From: Prauserella_A sp040645195
GTDB taxonomy: Bacteria > Actinomycetota > Actinomycetes > Mycobacteriales > Pseudonocardiaceae
NCBI RefSeq assembly: GCF_040645195.1
Contig: NZ_JBEYXW010000004.1
Coordinates: 1-64,000 of the forward strand
Length of the DNA: 64,000 bases
Direction of reading: 5' to 3'
Below, piece after piece: positions 49,790-58,483 of the stretch (the stretch's first letter is position 1; each line of letters begins with the position of its first letter). The notes beneath the pieces were generated by a model. It saw nothing but the letters and a program-made list of their open reading frames with translations, was not told where the DNA came from and did no database searches. The translations under genes and the position numbers were made by a program.

Positions 49790-50554
49790 TCAGACGCGTT
49801 CGGTGTCCTCGACGTAGGAGGCCACCCGGGTGTAGACGCCGGGCTTACCGGGCTCGCCGCAGCCCTCCCCCCAGGACACGACCCCGACCACCGTGTTGCC
49901 CACCATCAACGGCCCGCCGGAGTCGCCCTGGCAGGCGTCGACGCCGCCCTCGGGATAACCGGCACAGACCATCGTGCGCGAGTCGTAACTGCCGTAGGCC
50001 CGCCCGCAGGTCTCGTCGTCCACGATCGGGACACGAGCGCTACGCAGTGTGGTCGACTTGGCGCCGCCCTCCTCCAGCCGGCCCCAGCCGAGCACGGTCG
50101 CCATCGTGCCCGGCGCGTACCGCGCCTGGTCGGCAGGCCCGGCGACCCGCGCGGGACGGTAAGGCACGCGGCGATCGAGAGTCAGCACCGCCAGGTCGTC
50201 GCCGGTCGTCGGATCCTCGTAGGCCGGTGGCACCCAGACGTCACGCACACCGGCCTCCATACCATCGGCCGTCCGCTTGTCCTGCCTGCCGGCCACGACG
50301 CCGAGCTCGGAACGATCCACGGCGACAGCGCAGTGGGCCGCCGTGACGACCGTGTCGGAGGCGACCAGCGTGCCGCCGCAGAACTGGTTGCCCCGCCTGT
50401 CGACAAGGAACACGGCGTAGGGATGGTCGGCGACCGACGCCTCCGTACCGCCGACAATGGACGGCTGTGTACCGCTCGCCGTAGCCGGAACGAGCACCGA
50501 ACCTGCAAGCACGGCGGCCGCGGCGACGAACCCTCGGCGCAGCGTCGTGGGCAT
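49790..50554 (-). CDS. secreted trypsin-like serine protease
   Basis: This exported protease of 254 residues has a signal peptide (MPTTLRRGFVAAAAVLAGS, cleavage after about residue 28) and a mature N-terminus near IVGGTEA, as in chymotrypsin-fold enzymes, so activation by trimming a few residues is likely. The triad is histidine in VTAAHC, aspartate in GDDLAVL, and serine in CQGDSGGP; several cysteines can form the usual disulfides. Aspartate in GVDACQGDSGG suggests trypsin-like cleavage after basic residues. The ATG at 50554 has GAGGGGGA before it. Confidence 0.94.
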   Translation of the reverse strand: MPTTLRRGFVAAAAVLAGSVLVPATASGTQPSIVGGTEASVADHPYAVFLVDRRGNQFCGGTLVASDTVVTAAHCAVAVDRSELGVVAGRQDKRTADGMEAGVRDVWVPPAYEDPTTGDDLAVLTLDRRVPYRPARVAGPADQARYAPGTMATVLGWGRLEEGGAKSTTLRSARVPIVDDETCGRAYGSYDSRTMVCAGYPEGGVDACQGDSGGPLMVGNTVVGVVSWGEGCGEPGKPGVYTRVASYVEDTERV

Positions 50555-50631
50555 AGGTGTCCCCCTCTCGAAAACCTCCGCCCACCCTAGGCCGGAGGTG
50601 CCCGGATCCGGGGTCACTGGATCGGGTGGAC

Positions 50632-50637
50632 TACGGT
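50632..50637 (+). promoter_or_regulatory. leaderless -10 of cobQ
   Basis: TACGGT ends 7 bases before the GTG at 50645; no ribosome site is visible and no cobalamin riboswitch can fit in the 90-base gap to the protease gene. Confidence 0.5.
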
Positions 50638-50644
50638 CGTCCGC

Positions 50645-52141
50645 GTGCGTGGTGGGCTGCTGATTGCGGGAACGACGTCGGACGCCGGTAAGTCGACGGT
50701 GGCCGCCGGCGTGTGCCGTTGGCTTGCCCGCCAAGGTGTGCGCGTGGCACCGTTCAAGGCACAGAACATGTCGAACAACTCAATGGTCTGTGCCGACGGC
50801 GCCGAGATCGGCAGAGCGCAGTGGCTGCAGGCTGTCGCGGCCGGTGCCGAGCCGGAACCCGCGATGAACCCGGTACTTCTCAAGCCTGGCAGCGACCGGC
50901 GCAGCCACGTCGTGTTGCGCGGCAAGCCGTGGGGCGAGCTGACCGCGGGGGACTGGACCGAAGGGCGAAAGGCACTGGCCGCCGCCGCGTACGAAGCGCT
51001 CGCCGAACTGCGTGACCGCTACGACGTCGTAGTGTGTGAGGGCGCAGGCAGCCCGGCCGAGATCAACCTGCGCGCTGGCGACTACGTCAACATGGGCCTC
51101 GCCAGGCAGGCGGGGCTGCCGGTCGTGGTCGTCGGCGACATCGACCGCGGCGGCATGCTGGCAGCCATGGCGGGCACCGTCGCGCTTCTCGACGAAGCCG
51201 ATCAGGCACATATCGCGGCCTTCCTGGTCAACAAGTTCCGCGGGGACGCGGCCCTGCTGGCGCCGGGGCTGCGGGCGCTGACCGAACTGACCGGACGCCC
51301 GGTGCTCGGCGTACTGCCCTGGCTCACCGACGTCTGGCTGGACTCGGAGGACGCGCTGGCGATCGCGCGCTGGGACGGCCACCAGCGTGGATCGGGCGCG
51401 ACCCTGCGGGTGGCCGCGGTGCGCTTTCCCCGCATTTCCAACGCAACCGACCTCGACCCGCTCGCGGCCGAGCCCGGCGTCGCGGTGACCGTGACCGCCG
51501 ACCCGGACGTGGTCGCGGCCGCGGACCTCGCCGTACTGCCCGGGACACGGTCCACTGTGGAGGATCTGCACTGGTTGCGGGAGAATGGGATCGCCGAGGT
51601 GATCCGGCAGCGGGCCGCAGCGCAGCGGCCGGTGCTCGGCGTCTGCGGCGGCTACCAGATGCTGGGAAACACCATCCACGATGACGTGGAGTCCTTCACA
51701 GGAACGGTGCCGGGACTGGATCTGTTGCCGTTCACGGTGCGGTTCAGCGCGGAGAAGAGTCTCGCCAGGCCTGCTGGGCAGTGGCGCGGCCACGACGTGC
51801 GCGGCTACGAGATCCATCACGGCATCGCCGAGAAGGTGCCGGGGCAGGCGGAGTCGTTTTTGGATGGTCTGCGGCAGGGTGCGGTCTGGGGGACGATGTG
51901 GCACGGCGTTTTCGAGAACGACGACTTCCGCCGCGGGTGGCTCACCGACGTCGCCGAGCAGGCGGGCGTGGCGTGGTCGCCCGTTGACGCACCGGGCTTC
52001 GCTGCACGCCGGGAGGCCATGCTCGACGGGCTCGCCGATGCCATCGAGGACACTGTGGACATCGAAGCGCTGCTCTCGCTGATCACCGGCGGCGTGCCGG
52101 CCGGGCTGCCGCGGATCCGATTGCGTCAGGACTCGACGTAG
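50645..52141 (+). CDS. cobQ: cobyric acid synthase
   Basis: CobQ amidates four side chains of adenosylcobyrinate diamide in cobalamin synthesis, using glutamine. The 498-residue protein has an N-terminal ATP-binding dethiobiotin-synthase-like domain (LLIAGTTSDAGKST, residues 5-18, and KAQNMSNNS) and a C-terminal class I glutaminase domain with the nucleophile cysteine in VLGVCGGYQMLG and a histidine in YEIHHG. No other corrinoid gene is in the window. It overlaps the convergent CobW gene by 16 bases. Confidence 0.96.
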   Translation: MRGGLLIAGTTSDAGKSTVAAGVCRWLARQGVRVAPFKAQNMSNNSMVCADGAEIGRAQWLQAVAAGAEPEPAMNPVLLKPGSDRRSHVVLRGKPWGELTAGDWTEGRKALAAAAYEALAELRDRYDVVVCEGAGSPAEINLRAGDYVNMGLARQAGLPVVVVGDIDRGGMLAAMAGTVALLDEADQAHIAAFLVNKFRGDAALLAPGLRALTELTGRPVLGVLPWLTDVWLDSEDALAIARWDGHQRGSGATLRVAAVRFPRISNATDLDPLAAEPGVAVTVTADPDVVAAADLAVLPGTRSTVEDLHWLRENGIAEVIRQRAAAQRPVLGVCGGYQMLGNTIHDDVESFTGTVPGLDLLPFTVRFSAEKSLARPAGQWRGHDVRGYEIHHGIAEKVPGQAESFLDGLRQGAVWGTMWHGVFENDDFRRGWLTDVAEQAGVAWSPVDAPGFAARREAMLDGLADAIEDTVDIEALLSLITGGVPAGLPRIRLRQDST

Positions 52142-53136
52142 CGCAGGACGGGCAGCATGCTCTGCTCGTCGACGCCACCGGGCTCCGGTTCGGCACACGC
52201 ATCGAGGCCGGCGTGCAGTGCCCGGGTGTCGATGCCCGCACCGATGAGCACCAGCAGGGTGCGCCGCTGTTCACCTGCCGCCCACCGCGCGCGTTGCAGC
52301 CGGACGTAAGCGCCCACGGTGTGCAGCACGAACTTCTGCCGGTGCCCCGGCACTCCGAAGTAGACGGTGCCCTTCATCCGGTAGAGCCCGGCAGGGCGGC
52401 TTTCGAGGAACCGGGCGAACCGGCGCGGATGCAGTGCCTGCCCGGTGAAGGTGACGCTGTCGTAGGCGGTGTGCGCGTGCTCGTGGCAGTCGTCGTGGGC
52501 ACGCAGATCGTCGAACGACAGTTGCCGCGCGCCATTCTCGGGCGTGCGCACGCGGTCGAACAGCAGCTCCGGGTCGACCCGGCCGAATGTGGTGGCCAGC
52601 GCCGGCGTGGCGCCGGCCAGCTCGCGCACGAACGACAGCAGGCGATCGGCGTCGTCGGCGCGGTCGGTCTTGTTGAGCAGCACCAGATCGGCCAGTCGCA
52701 CGTGCTGGTCGAGCTCCGGGTGACGGGTGCGGGTTGCCGTGAACTCCGCGGCGTCGACCAGCACGAGCAGCCCGCCGTACTCGATGCCGGGGTTGCTGCT
52801 GGCGAGCACGAGCCGGATGAGGCTGCGCGGCTCGGCGAGCCCGCTGGCCTCGATGACGATGAGGTCGAGGTCGGAGCCCGGCCGGGTGAGCCTGGCGAGG
52901 ATGCCGTCCAGGCCGTCGGCGTCGACCGCACAGCACAGGCAGCCGTTCTCCAGCGACATCATCGAGTCGACCTGCCCCGCCACGCTCAGCGCATCGACGT
53001 TCACGCTGCCGAAGTCGTTCACGACGACCCCGATCCGGGCACCCCGGGTGTTGTTGAGAAGGTGGTTCAGCAAGGTGGTCTTGCCTGAGCCGAGGAAGCC
53101 GGCGACGATCACGACCGGCACACGACGCTTCGCCAA
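52126..53136 (-). CDS. CobW/COG0523 metallochaperone GTPase
   Basis: This G3E P-loop GTPase has 336 residues: Walker A GFLGSGKTT (13-21), the metal-binding GCLCC motif (65-69), guanine-specificity NKTD, a histidine-rich loop HDDCHEHAH near residue 228, and a CobW C-terminal domain. Family members deliver zinc or cobalt; the substrate cannot be read, though cobQ lies next to it. The start is taken as TTG 53136 because GGAAGG lies just upstream and translation then begins at the strand before the P-loop. The much longer frame to 54261 is antisense to mtr and rejected. Confidence 0.88.
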   Translation of the reverse strand: MAKRRVPVVIVAGFLGSGKTTLLNHLLNNTRGARIGVVVNDFGSVNVDALSVAGQVDSMMSLENGCLCCAVDADGLDGILARLTRPGSDLDLIVIEASGLAEPRSLIRLVLASSNPGIEYGGLLVLVDAAEFTATRTRHPELDQHVRLADLVLLNKTDRADDADRLLSFVRELAGATPALATTFGRVDPELLFDRVRTPENGARQLSFDDLRAHDDCHEHAHTAYDSVTFTGQALHPRRFARFLESRPAGLYRMKGTVYFGVPGHRQKFVLHTVGAYVRLQRARWAAGEQRRTLLVLIGAGIDTRALHAGLDACAEPEPGGVDEQSMLPVLRYVES

Positions 53137-53217
53137 GGACCCACCTTCCGGGAACAACTTCACGAGTGCTCGGGTTGGCCTGAGTGCAGCCCAACCACTC
53201 CTCCGAAGGGTAACGCC

Positions 53218-54609
53218 GTGCCACATTACGACCTGGTGATCATCGGAACCGGGTCGGGGAACTCGATCCTCGACCAGCGGTTCGCCGACCGGAAGGTCGC
53301 GATCGTCGAGAAGGGCGTTTTCGGCGGCACCTGCCTCAACGTCGGCTGTATTCCCACGAAGATGTTCGTGCACCCGGCCGACCTGGCGGCAGCGCCAAGC
53401 GCGAGCGGGCGACTCGGTGTGGACACCGAGCTCACCGGCGTGCGCTGGCGCGAGATCCGGGACCGGATCTTCGGCCGGATCGACCCGATCGCGGCGGGCG
53501 GGCGGCAGTACCGGCTCGAACACGAGGACAACGCCAACGTCACGGTCTACGAGGGCGAGGCCCGCTTCACCGGCCACAAGGAGCTGACGGTCGAGCTGCC
53601 GGACGGGCCCGAGTCGGTCACGGCGGAGCAGTTCGTGCTCGCGGCCGGTGGACGCGCGGTCGTCCCGGACATCCCGGGCCTTGCCGAGTCCGGCTACCAC
53701 ACCTCCGACACGATCATGCGCATCGACGAGCTGCCCGCCCGGCTGGTCATCCTGGGCAGTGGCTTCATCGCGGCCGAGTTCGCGCACGTATTCGGCTCCT
53801 TCGGCGTCGAGGTGACGATGGTGGCGCGTTCCGGTGCGCTGCTGCGCATGGAGGACGAGGACATCAGCGACCGGTTCACCGAACTGGCGGAGCGGCGCTT
53901 CGACGTACGGCTCAACCGCAAGACCGTGCGGGTGCGCCGCACGGCGACCGGGGTGGCGCTGGATCTGGAGTGGCCGGGCGGCACGGAGACGGTGGAGGGC
54001 GACCTGCTGCTGGTCGCGACCGGGCGGCGACCGAACTCCGACATCCTCGATGTCGCCAGGACCGGCGTGAGCACACTGCCGAGCGGGCATGTCGTTGTCG
54101 ACGAGTACCAGCGCACGGGCGTCGACGGCATCTACGCGCTCGGCGACATCTCCTCGCGGTACGAGCTCAAGCACGTCGCCAACCACGAGGCCAGGGTGGT
54201 GCAGCACAACCTGTTGCATCCGGACGAGCCGGTCGCCGCCGACCACCGTTTCATACCGCATGCGGTGTTCACCTCACCGCAGATCGCGTCGGTCGGGCTG
54301 ACCGAGCGGGACGCCGCGGCACGCGGGATCCCGTACGTGACGGCGACGCAGGACTACGCCGGTATCGCCTACGGCTGGGCCATGGAGGACACCACCGGGT
54401 TCGCCAAACTGCTCGCCGACCCCACGACCGGTCAGCTGCTCGGGGCGCACATCATCGGTCCGCAGGCGCCGACGGCGATCCAGCCGGTGATCCAGGCGAT
54501 GAGCTTCGGACTCGACGCTCGTTCGATGGCCCGCGGGCAGTACTGGATCCACCCCGCAATGCCGGAACTGATCGAGAACGCGTTGCTGAACCTGCCCCTC
54601 GATAACTGA
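53218..54609 (+). CDS. mtr: mycothione reductase
   Basis: Mtr reduces mycothiol disulfide with NADPH and keeps the actinobacterial thiol pool reduced. The 463-residue flavoprotein has the redox pair in FGGTCLNVGCIPTKMFV (C39, C44), an FAD fold at VIIGTGSGNS, a second nucleotide fold at LVILGSGFIAAEFAHVF, and the C-terminal catalytic YWIHPAMPELIENAL. The short GTCLNVGCIPTK version with the GTGSGNS start is the Mtr pattern. GTG start with GAAGGG. Its presence supports an actinobacterial host. Confidence 0.95.
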   Translation: MPHYDLVIIGTGSGNSILDQRFADRKVAIVEKGVFGGTCLNVGCIPTKMFVHPADLAAAPSASGRLGVDTELTGVRWREIRDRIFGRIDPIAAGGRQYRLEHEDNANVTVYEGEARFTGHKELTVELPDGPESVTAEQFVLAAGGRAVVPDIPGLAESGYHTSDTIMRIDELPARLVILGSGFIAAEFAHVFGSFGVEVTMVARSGALLRMEDEDISDRFTELAERRFDVRLNRKTVRVRRTATGVALDLEWPGGTETVEGDLLLVATGRRPNSDILDVARTGVSTLPSGHVVVDEYQRTGVDGIYALGDISSRYELKHVANHEARVVQHNLLHPDEPVAADHRFIPHAVFTSPQIASVGLTERDAAARGIPYVTATQDYAGIAYGWAMEDTTGFAKLLADPTTGQLLGAHIIGPQAPTAIQPVIQAMSFGLDARSMARGQYWIHPAMPELIENALLNLPLDN

Positions 54610-54618
54610 CGTCCGTCA

Positions 54619-55845
54619 CTAGACGTAACGGGGACGACCGGCGAACCACCCGAAGGTCAACTGCCCGAGCAGCACAGCCAGCAACATGGCGAACGGCACC
54701 GTCCAGTCGCCGGTCAGGTCGCGCAGCAGACCGAACAGGAACGGGCCCGCCGCGGCGAACAGGTAGCCGAGGCCCTGTGCCATGCCGGACAGCTTCGCCG
54801 TGTCGGCGCTGGTCCGCGCTCGCAGCGCGATCGTGGTGATCGCGAGGGTGAACACGCTCATCCCGATTCCGACCAGCACCGACCACAGCAGCGGTGCCGC
54901 CGACGGAGCCACCATCAGCCCGGTGACGCCGGCGATGCCGAACACGCCGAGCCCGACGATCCAGCGGCTCTGGCCGTTCTGCCGGGTGGCCAGCGGCGGC
55001 ACGAGCAGGCTCACCGGCAGGCCGATCAGCGACACCAGCCCCACCAGCAGACCCGCGGCGGTGCGGCTGACACCGGCGTCCATCAGCACCTGCGGCAACC
55101 AGCCCATCATGATGTAGGCGAAGCACGCCTGGGAGCCGAAGAACAACGTGACGGTCCACGCGAGCCGGTTCCGCAGCAGTGAACGGCCACCACCGGCCGT
55201 CCGCGGCGCGCTCGAGACGTTGCCATCGCGGCGCCGCATGGCCACCAGCCACAGCACCAGTGCCAGCGCGGCGAGCACCGCCCAGCTGCCCAGCCCGGCG
55301 CGCCACCCGCCGAATGCGCTGCCGAGCGGCGGTGTCAGCGCCGATCCGGCTGCGCCGCCTGCCTGCAACGCGGCCGTGTACACGCCCGTCATGAGGCCGA
55401 TCCGGGTGGCGAACGAAGCCTTTACCACCACTGGGATCAGCACGTTGGCCAGCGCGATCCCGGCGCTGGCGACGAGCGTGCCGGCGAGCACCACGGCGGG
55501 ACCGTTGAGCACGCGGACCAGGAGTCCCACCGTCAGCACGGCGAGCGCGACGGCCACGGCGGTGCCGAGGCCGATGCGCCGGGCCAGGTAGGGCGCCGCG
55601 AGGCCGGCCAGCGCAAAACACAGTCCGGGCATCGTCGTCAGTGCGCCTGCCCAGGTCGCGGACGCGCCGAGGGTGGCACCCATCTCGTCGAGAACGGAAC
55701 CCACCGAGGTCACCGACGGCCGTAGGTTGAGAGCGGCGAGCACGACCGCCACCGCGAGCAGCCCACCACCGGCGAGTGCCCTGCGGCGGGTAACGGTCTC
55801 GTTTTCGAGCGTGCCGTCGAGGAACGTCCGGCCGTCGGTTGCCAT
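54619..55845 (-). CDS. MFS transporter, CynX/NimT type
   Basis: This 408-residue membrane protein has 12 predicted spans. It begins with NLRPSVTSVGSVLDEM, the mark of the cyanate/nitroimidazole (CynX/NimT/YycB) branch, and has PLATRQNGQSRW between the halves. Substrate unknown. The ATG at 55845 has TAGGGT 7 bases upstream. It is divergent from a GntR regulator gene across 49 bases with a shared inverted repeat, so it is likely the regulator's target. Convergent with mtr, stops 9 bases apart. Confidence 0.88.
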   Translation of the reverse strand: MATDGRTFLDGTLENETVTRRRALAGGGLLAVAVVLAALNLRPSVTSVGSVLDEMGATLGASATWAGALTTMPGLCFALAGLAAPYLARRIGLGTAVAVALAVLTVGLLVRVLNGPAVVLAGTLVASAGIALANVLIPVVVKASFATRIGLMTGVYTAALQAGGAAGSALTPPLGSAFGGWRAGLGSWAVLAALALVLWLVAMRRRDGNVSSAPRTAGGGRSLLRNRLAWTVTLFFGSQACFAYIMMGWLPQVLMDAGVSRTAAGLLVGLVSLIGLPVSLLVPPLATRQNGQSRWIVGLGVFGIAGVTGLMVAPSAAPLLWSVLVGIGMSVFTLAITTIALRARTSADTAKLSGMAQGLGYLFAAAGPFLFGLLRDLTGDWTVPFAMLLAVLLGQLTFGWFAGRPRYV

Positions 55846-55850
55846 GTCGG

Positions 55851-55872
55851 CTACCCTAACAAAAGGTAGGAT
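55851..55872. promoter_or_regulatory. shared promoters and inverted repeat of the MFS/GntR pair
   Basis: CTACC-N9-GGTAG (55851-55869) overlaps both -10 elements: TAGGGT on the minus strand (55853-55858) for the MFS gene and TAGGAT on the plus strand (55867-55872) for the GntR gene. A protein bound here would block both promoters. Confidence 0.5.
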
Positions 55873-55894
55873 GATCGGCTGAAGGGATGATTCG

Positions 55895-56578
55895 GTGCCT
55901 CTGGCGGCCACGCGGCGTTCCGGTCTCGTTGACCAGGTGATCGGCCAGCTTCGCGACGCGATCCGAACCGGCGAGTGGCCGGTCGGCGAACGCATCCCCA
56001 CGGAGGCGGAGCTGGTGGCCGGCCTCGGCGTGGGCCGCAACACCGTGCGCGAGGCCGTGCGCGCGCTCGCGCACAGTGGCCTGCTGGAGGTCCGGCAGGG
56101 CGATGGCACCTACGTGCGGGCCACGAGCGAGGTGTCCGGGGCGATCCGCAGGCTCGCGGGATCCGAGCTGCGCGAGGTGCTCCAGGTCCGCAAGCCGCTG
56201 GAGGTCGAGGGCGCACGACTGGCCGCGGCGCACCGTACCGACGAGGACCTGAGCCGGCTCCGCGCACTGCTCGACGAGCGCGACCGGGCCTGGGCCGCGC
56301 AGGATCTGCAGGAGTTCGTCCGCGCGGACGCCGAGTTCCACCTGATGACCGTCCAAGCAGGACACAACACGCTGCTGACCGAGCTGTACCGCGGCCTCAC
56401 CGAGGTGGTCATCGCCAGCGTCGCGGCCACCTCGCGGAGCCACCTGTCCCATGCCGAGCCGATCGGGCACCACGGGCTGGTCGAGGCCATTGCGGCACAG
56501 GACCCGGAACGCGCCGCCGCCGAAGCATGCGGCTTCCTCAACCAGCTGCTCGCCCGTACCGACGACGAGCTCGGCTGA
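55895..56578 (+). CDS. GntR family regulator, FadR/FCD type
   Basis: This 227-residue repressor has an N-terminal winged helix (LVDQVIGQLRDAIRTGEWPV, then PTEAELVAGLGVGRNTVREA) and a C-terminal all-helical FCD ligand domain with the metal/ligand residues D-x3-H (ADAEFH) and later histidines in HHGLVEAI. GTG start with GAAGGG upstream. It faces the MFS transporter and probably represses it until an effector, perhaps the transported acid, binds. Confidence 0.92.
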   Translation: MPLAATRRSGLVDQVIGQLRDAIRTGEWPVGERIPTEAELVAGLGVGRNTVREAVRALAHSGLLEVRQGDGTYVRATSEVSGAIRRLAGSELREVLQVRKPLEVEGARLAAAHRTDEDLSRLRALLDERDRAWAAQDLQEFVRADAEFHLMTVQAGHNTLLTELYRGLTEVVIASVAATSRSHLSHAEPIGHHGLVEAIAAQDPERAAAEACGFLNQLLARTDDELG

Positions 56579-56691
56579 GGTATTGCGGGGGCGACCCCCG
56601 CATCCCCCACGGTGCGAGCTCCTCGGCTTGGCGGGCGTGGTCGCGTGGGTTTGGACCAGCGTCCAACGCGGTACCGCCGGCGAACCCCGTG

Positions 56692-58479
56692 TCATCCGGC
56701 CAGCTGGTGCAGCCGCAGTGCCAGCTGCAGTTCGAGCGCACGCTCAGGGGCCTGCCAGTCCGCGCCGAGCAGCGAGGAGATCCGCTCCAGCCGTTGCGCC
56801 ACCGTGTTGACGTGCACGTGCAGCTCGTCCTTGGCACGCGAGAGGTTGCCTGCGCACGCGAAGTACGCCCGCAGGGTCCGCAGTAGCTGGGTACCTCGGG
56901 CCGCGTCGTAGTCCAGCACCGGGCCGAGCGTCGCGCGTACGAACGTGGGCACGTCCGCCGTGTCGCCGAGCACGAGCCCCACGAAGCCGAGGTCCGCGGG
57001 GGCGGCCGCGTGACCCGCCCTGCCCAGCACCAGCAACGCGCGCAGGCACCGGGCCGCCTCGGCGTGCGCGGCGGCGATCTCGCCGGGCCCGCTCGCCGGC
57101 CCGGCAGCGCCCACCGTGACCGGGCAGCCGAGCAGTGTGGTCAGCTCGGCTGCGGCGGTGCGGGCCGACGCCCCCGGCGACGCGGTCGCCACCAACAGCA
57201 CCACCTGCTCCGCGAACACGCCGGCGAGTACGCCACGGCGCGCGGCGGCCGACGCCAGCCGGGTGCGGGACACCCCCTCGGCGTGCAGGGCGAGCACGGC
57301 ATGCGGCGCGGCCAGGTCCACGCCGAGCCTGCGGCCACGGTTGAGCAGCGCCGCCGGGTCCCGGCCCGGCGCGGTGAGCAGGTCGGCGACCAGTTCGCCC
57401 CGCACCCGGTCCTCCGCTTCGGCGGCCGAGCGACGCAGTAGCAACAGCAGCGCGGTGACCACGCTGGCTCGTTCGAAGAGCCGCCGGTCGGCATCGGCGA
57501 GATCCGGCCGCCCGGTGAGCGTGATGCTGCCCAGCAGCTCCGGGCCCGCTAACACGGCACACACCCAGGAGTCGCCGTCGGCGACGGCTCGTCCCGCCGC
57601 GCGGGAGGCGGCCAGCGCGGCAGCCGGCCTGCGCTGCGGTCCACTGCCGGCCCTGCCGAGCTCGGCGCCGTCGGCGTCGTGCACGACGATCCCGCCGTCG
57701 AGCACCGCCGCGACCGCCGCTGCCACCCCGGGCACATCAGCACCGCCCAGCACCAGCTGCGTGAGCCGGTCGTGCGCCTCCTGCGCCCTGGCCATCGCCT
57801 CGTTGTGGGCCTTGATCATCGCGTTGGCGTCACCGAGTTCGGCCAGTGCGCGGGCATTGTCGATCGCGATCGCCGCATGGTCGGCGAACGACGACAGCAA
57901 CGCCACCTCCTCCGGCGAGAACGTCCGGCGCCGCCGATCGGAGGCGTACAGCACGCCGATCACCTGTTCCCCGAGCGACAGGGGCACGCCGAGGATCGCG
58001 ATGAGGCCCTCGTCGGTGACCGCCCTGTCGATCGGTCCGGTGTGCTCGAACCGGTCGTCGACCGGGTAGTTGGCGGTGGCATACGGCCGGGCGGTCTGCG
58101 CCACCAGACCCCCGAGCCCCTCCCCCAGCCCCAGCCGCAACTGCTGGAAAAGCGCGGACGCCGACCCGTCGGTGACCCGCATGTAGGTACCGCCGTCGGC
58201 GTCATTGAGGCTGAGGTAGGACACATCGACACGGAGCAGCATCCGCGCGCGGCGCACGATGGACCGCAGGACGGCGTCGAGATCGCGGAGCCGGGCCAGG
58301 TCGCTCGCGGTGTCGAAGAGCGCCGCGAGCTCGGCCTCCCGGCGGCTGCGGGCGTCGAGTGTGCGCCGGATGCTCATCGCCAGCCGCAGCGTGGCGCTGT
58401 CCGCGGGTACGCGAGCCAGTTCGTCACTGCTCGCGCCCGCGGCCAGCAGCTCCAGCAGGCGGGGTGCGCTGTCGGTCAC
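56692..58479 (-). CDS. GAF-domain PucR/CdaR-type regulator
   Basis: This 595-residue transcription regulator has a short N-terminal helical part, a GAF domain at about 45-215 (VSYLSLNDADGGTYMRVTDG through GVLYASDRRRRTFSPEEVALL), a coiled segment (AMIKAHNEAMARAQEAHDRL), a middle domain, and a C-terminal PucR helix-turn-helix (FACAGNLSRAKDELHVHVNT, about 538-557, then AQRLERI). It starts 4 bases after the stop of the MHS transporter gene and ends the bdhA operon, so it probably senses a metabolite of that pathway and regulates it. The 113 bases after it hold nothing recognisable. Confidence 0.88.
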   Translation of the reverse strand: MTDSAPRLLELLAAGASSDELARVPADSATLRLAMSIRRTLDARSRREAELAALFDTASDLARLRDLDAVLRSIVRRARMLLRVDVSYLSLNDADGGTYMRVTDGSASALFQQLRLGLGEGLGGLVAQTARPYATANYPVDDRFEHTGPIDRAVTDEGLIAILGVPLSLGEQVIGVLYASDRRRRTFSPEEVALLSSFADHAAIAIDNARALAELGDANAMIKAHNEAMARAQEAHDRLTQLVLGGADVPGVAAAVAAVLDGGIVVHDADGAELGRAGSGPQRRPAAALAASRAAGRAVADGDSWVCAVLAGPELLGSITLTGRPDLADADRRLFERASVVTALLLLLRRSAAEAEDRVRGELVADLLTAPGRDPAALLNRGRRLGVDLAAPHAVLALHAEGVSRTRLASAAARRGVLAGVFAEQVVLLVATASPGASARTAAAELTTLLGCPVTVGAAGPASGPGEIAAAHAEAARCLRALLVLGRAGHAAAPADLGFVGLVLGDTADVPTFVRATLGPVLDYDAARGTQLLRTLRAYFACAGNLSRAKDELHVHVNTVAQRLERISSLLGADWQAPERALELQLALRLHQLAG

Positions 58480-58483
58480 AGGG

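Noticed and set aside
53137..54261. Long N-terminal extension of the CobW frame
   Set aside because: The extension lies antisense to mtr; the TTG at 53136 has a ribosome site and starts the P-loop domain.
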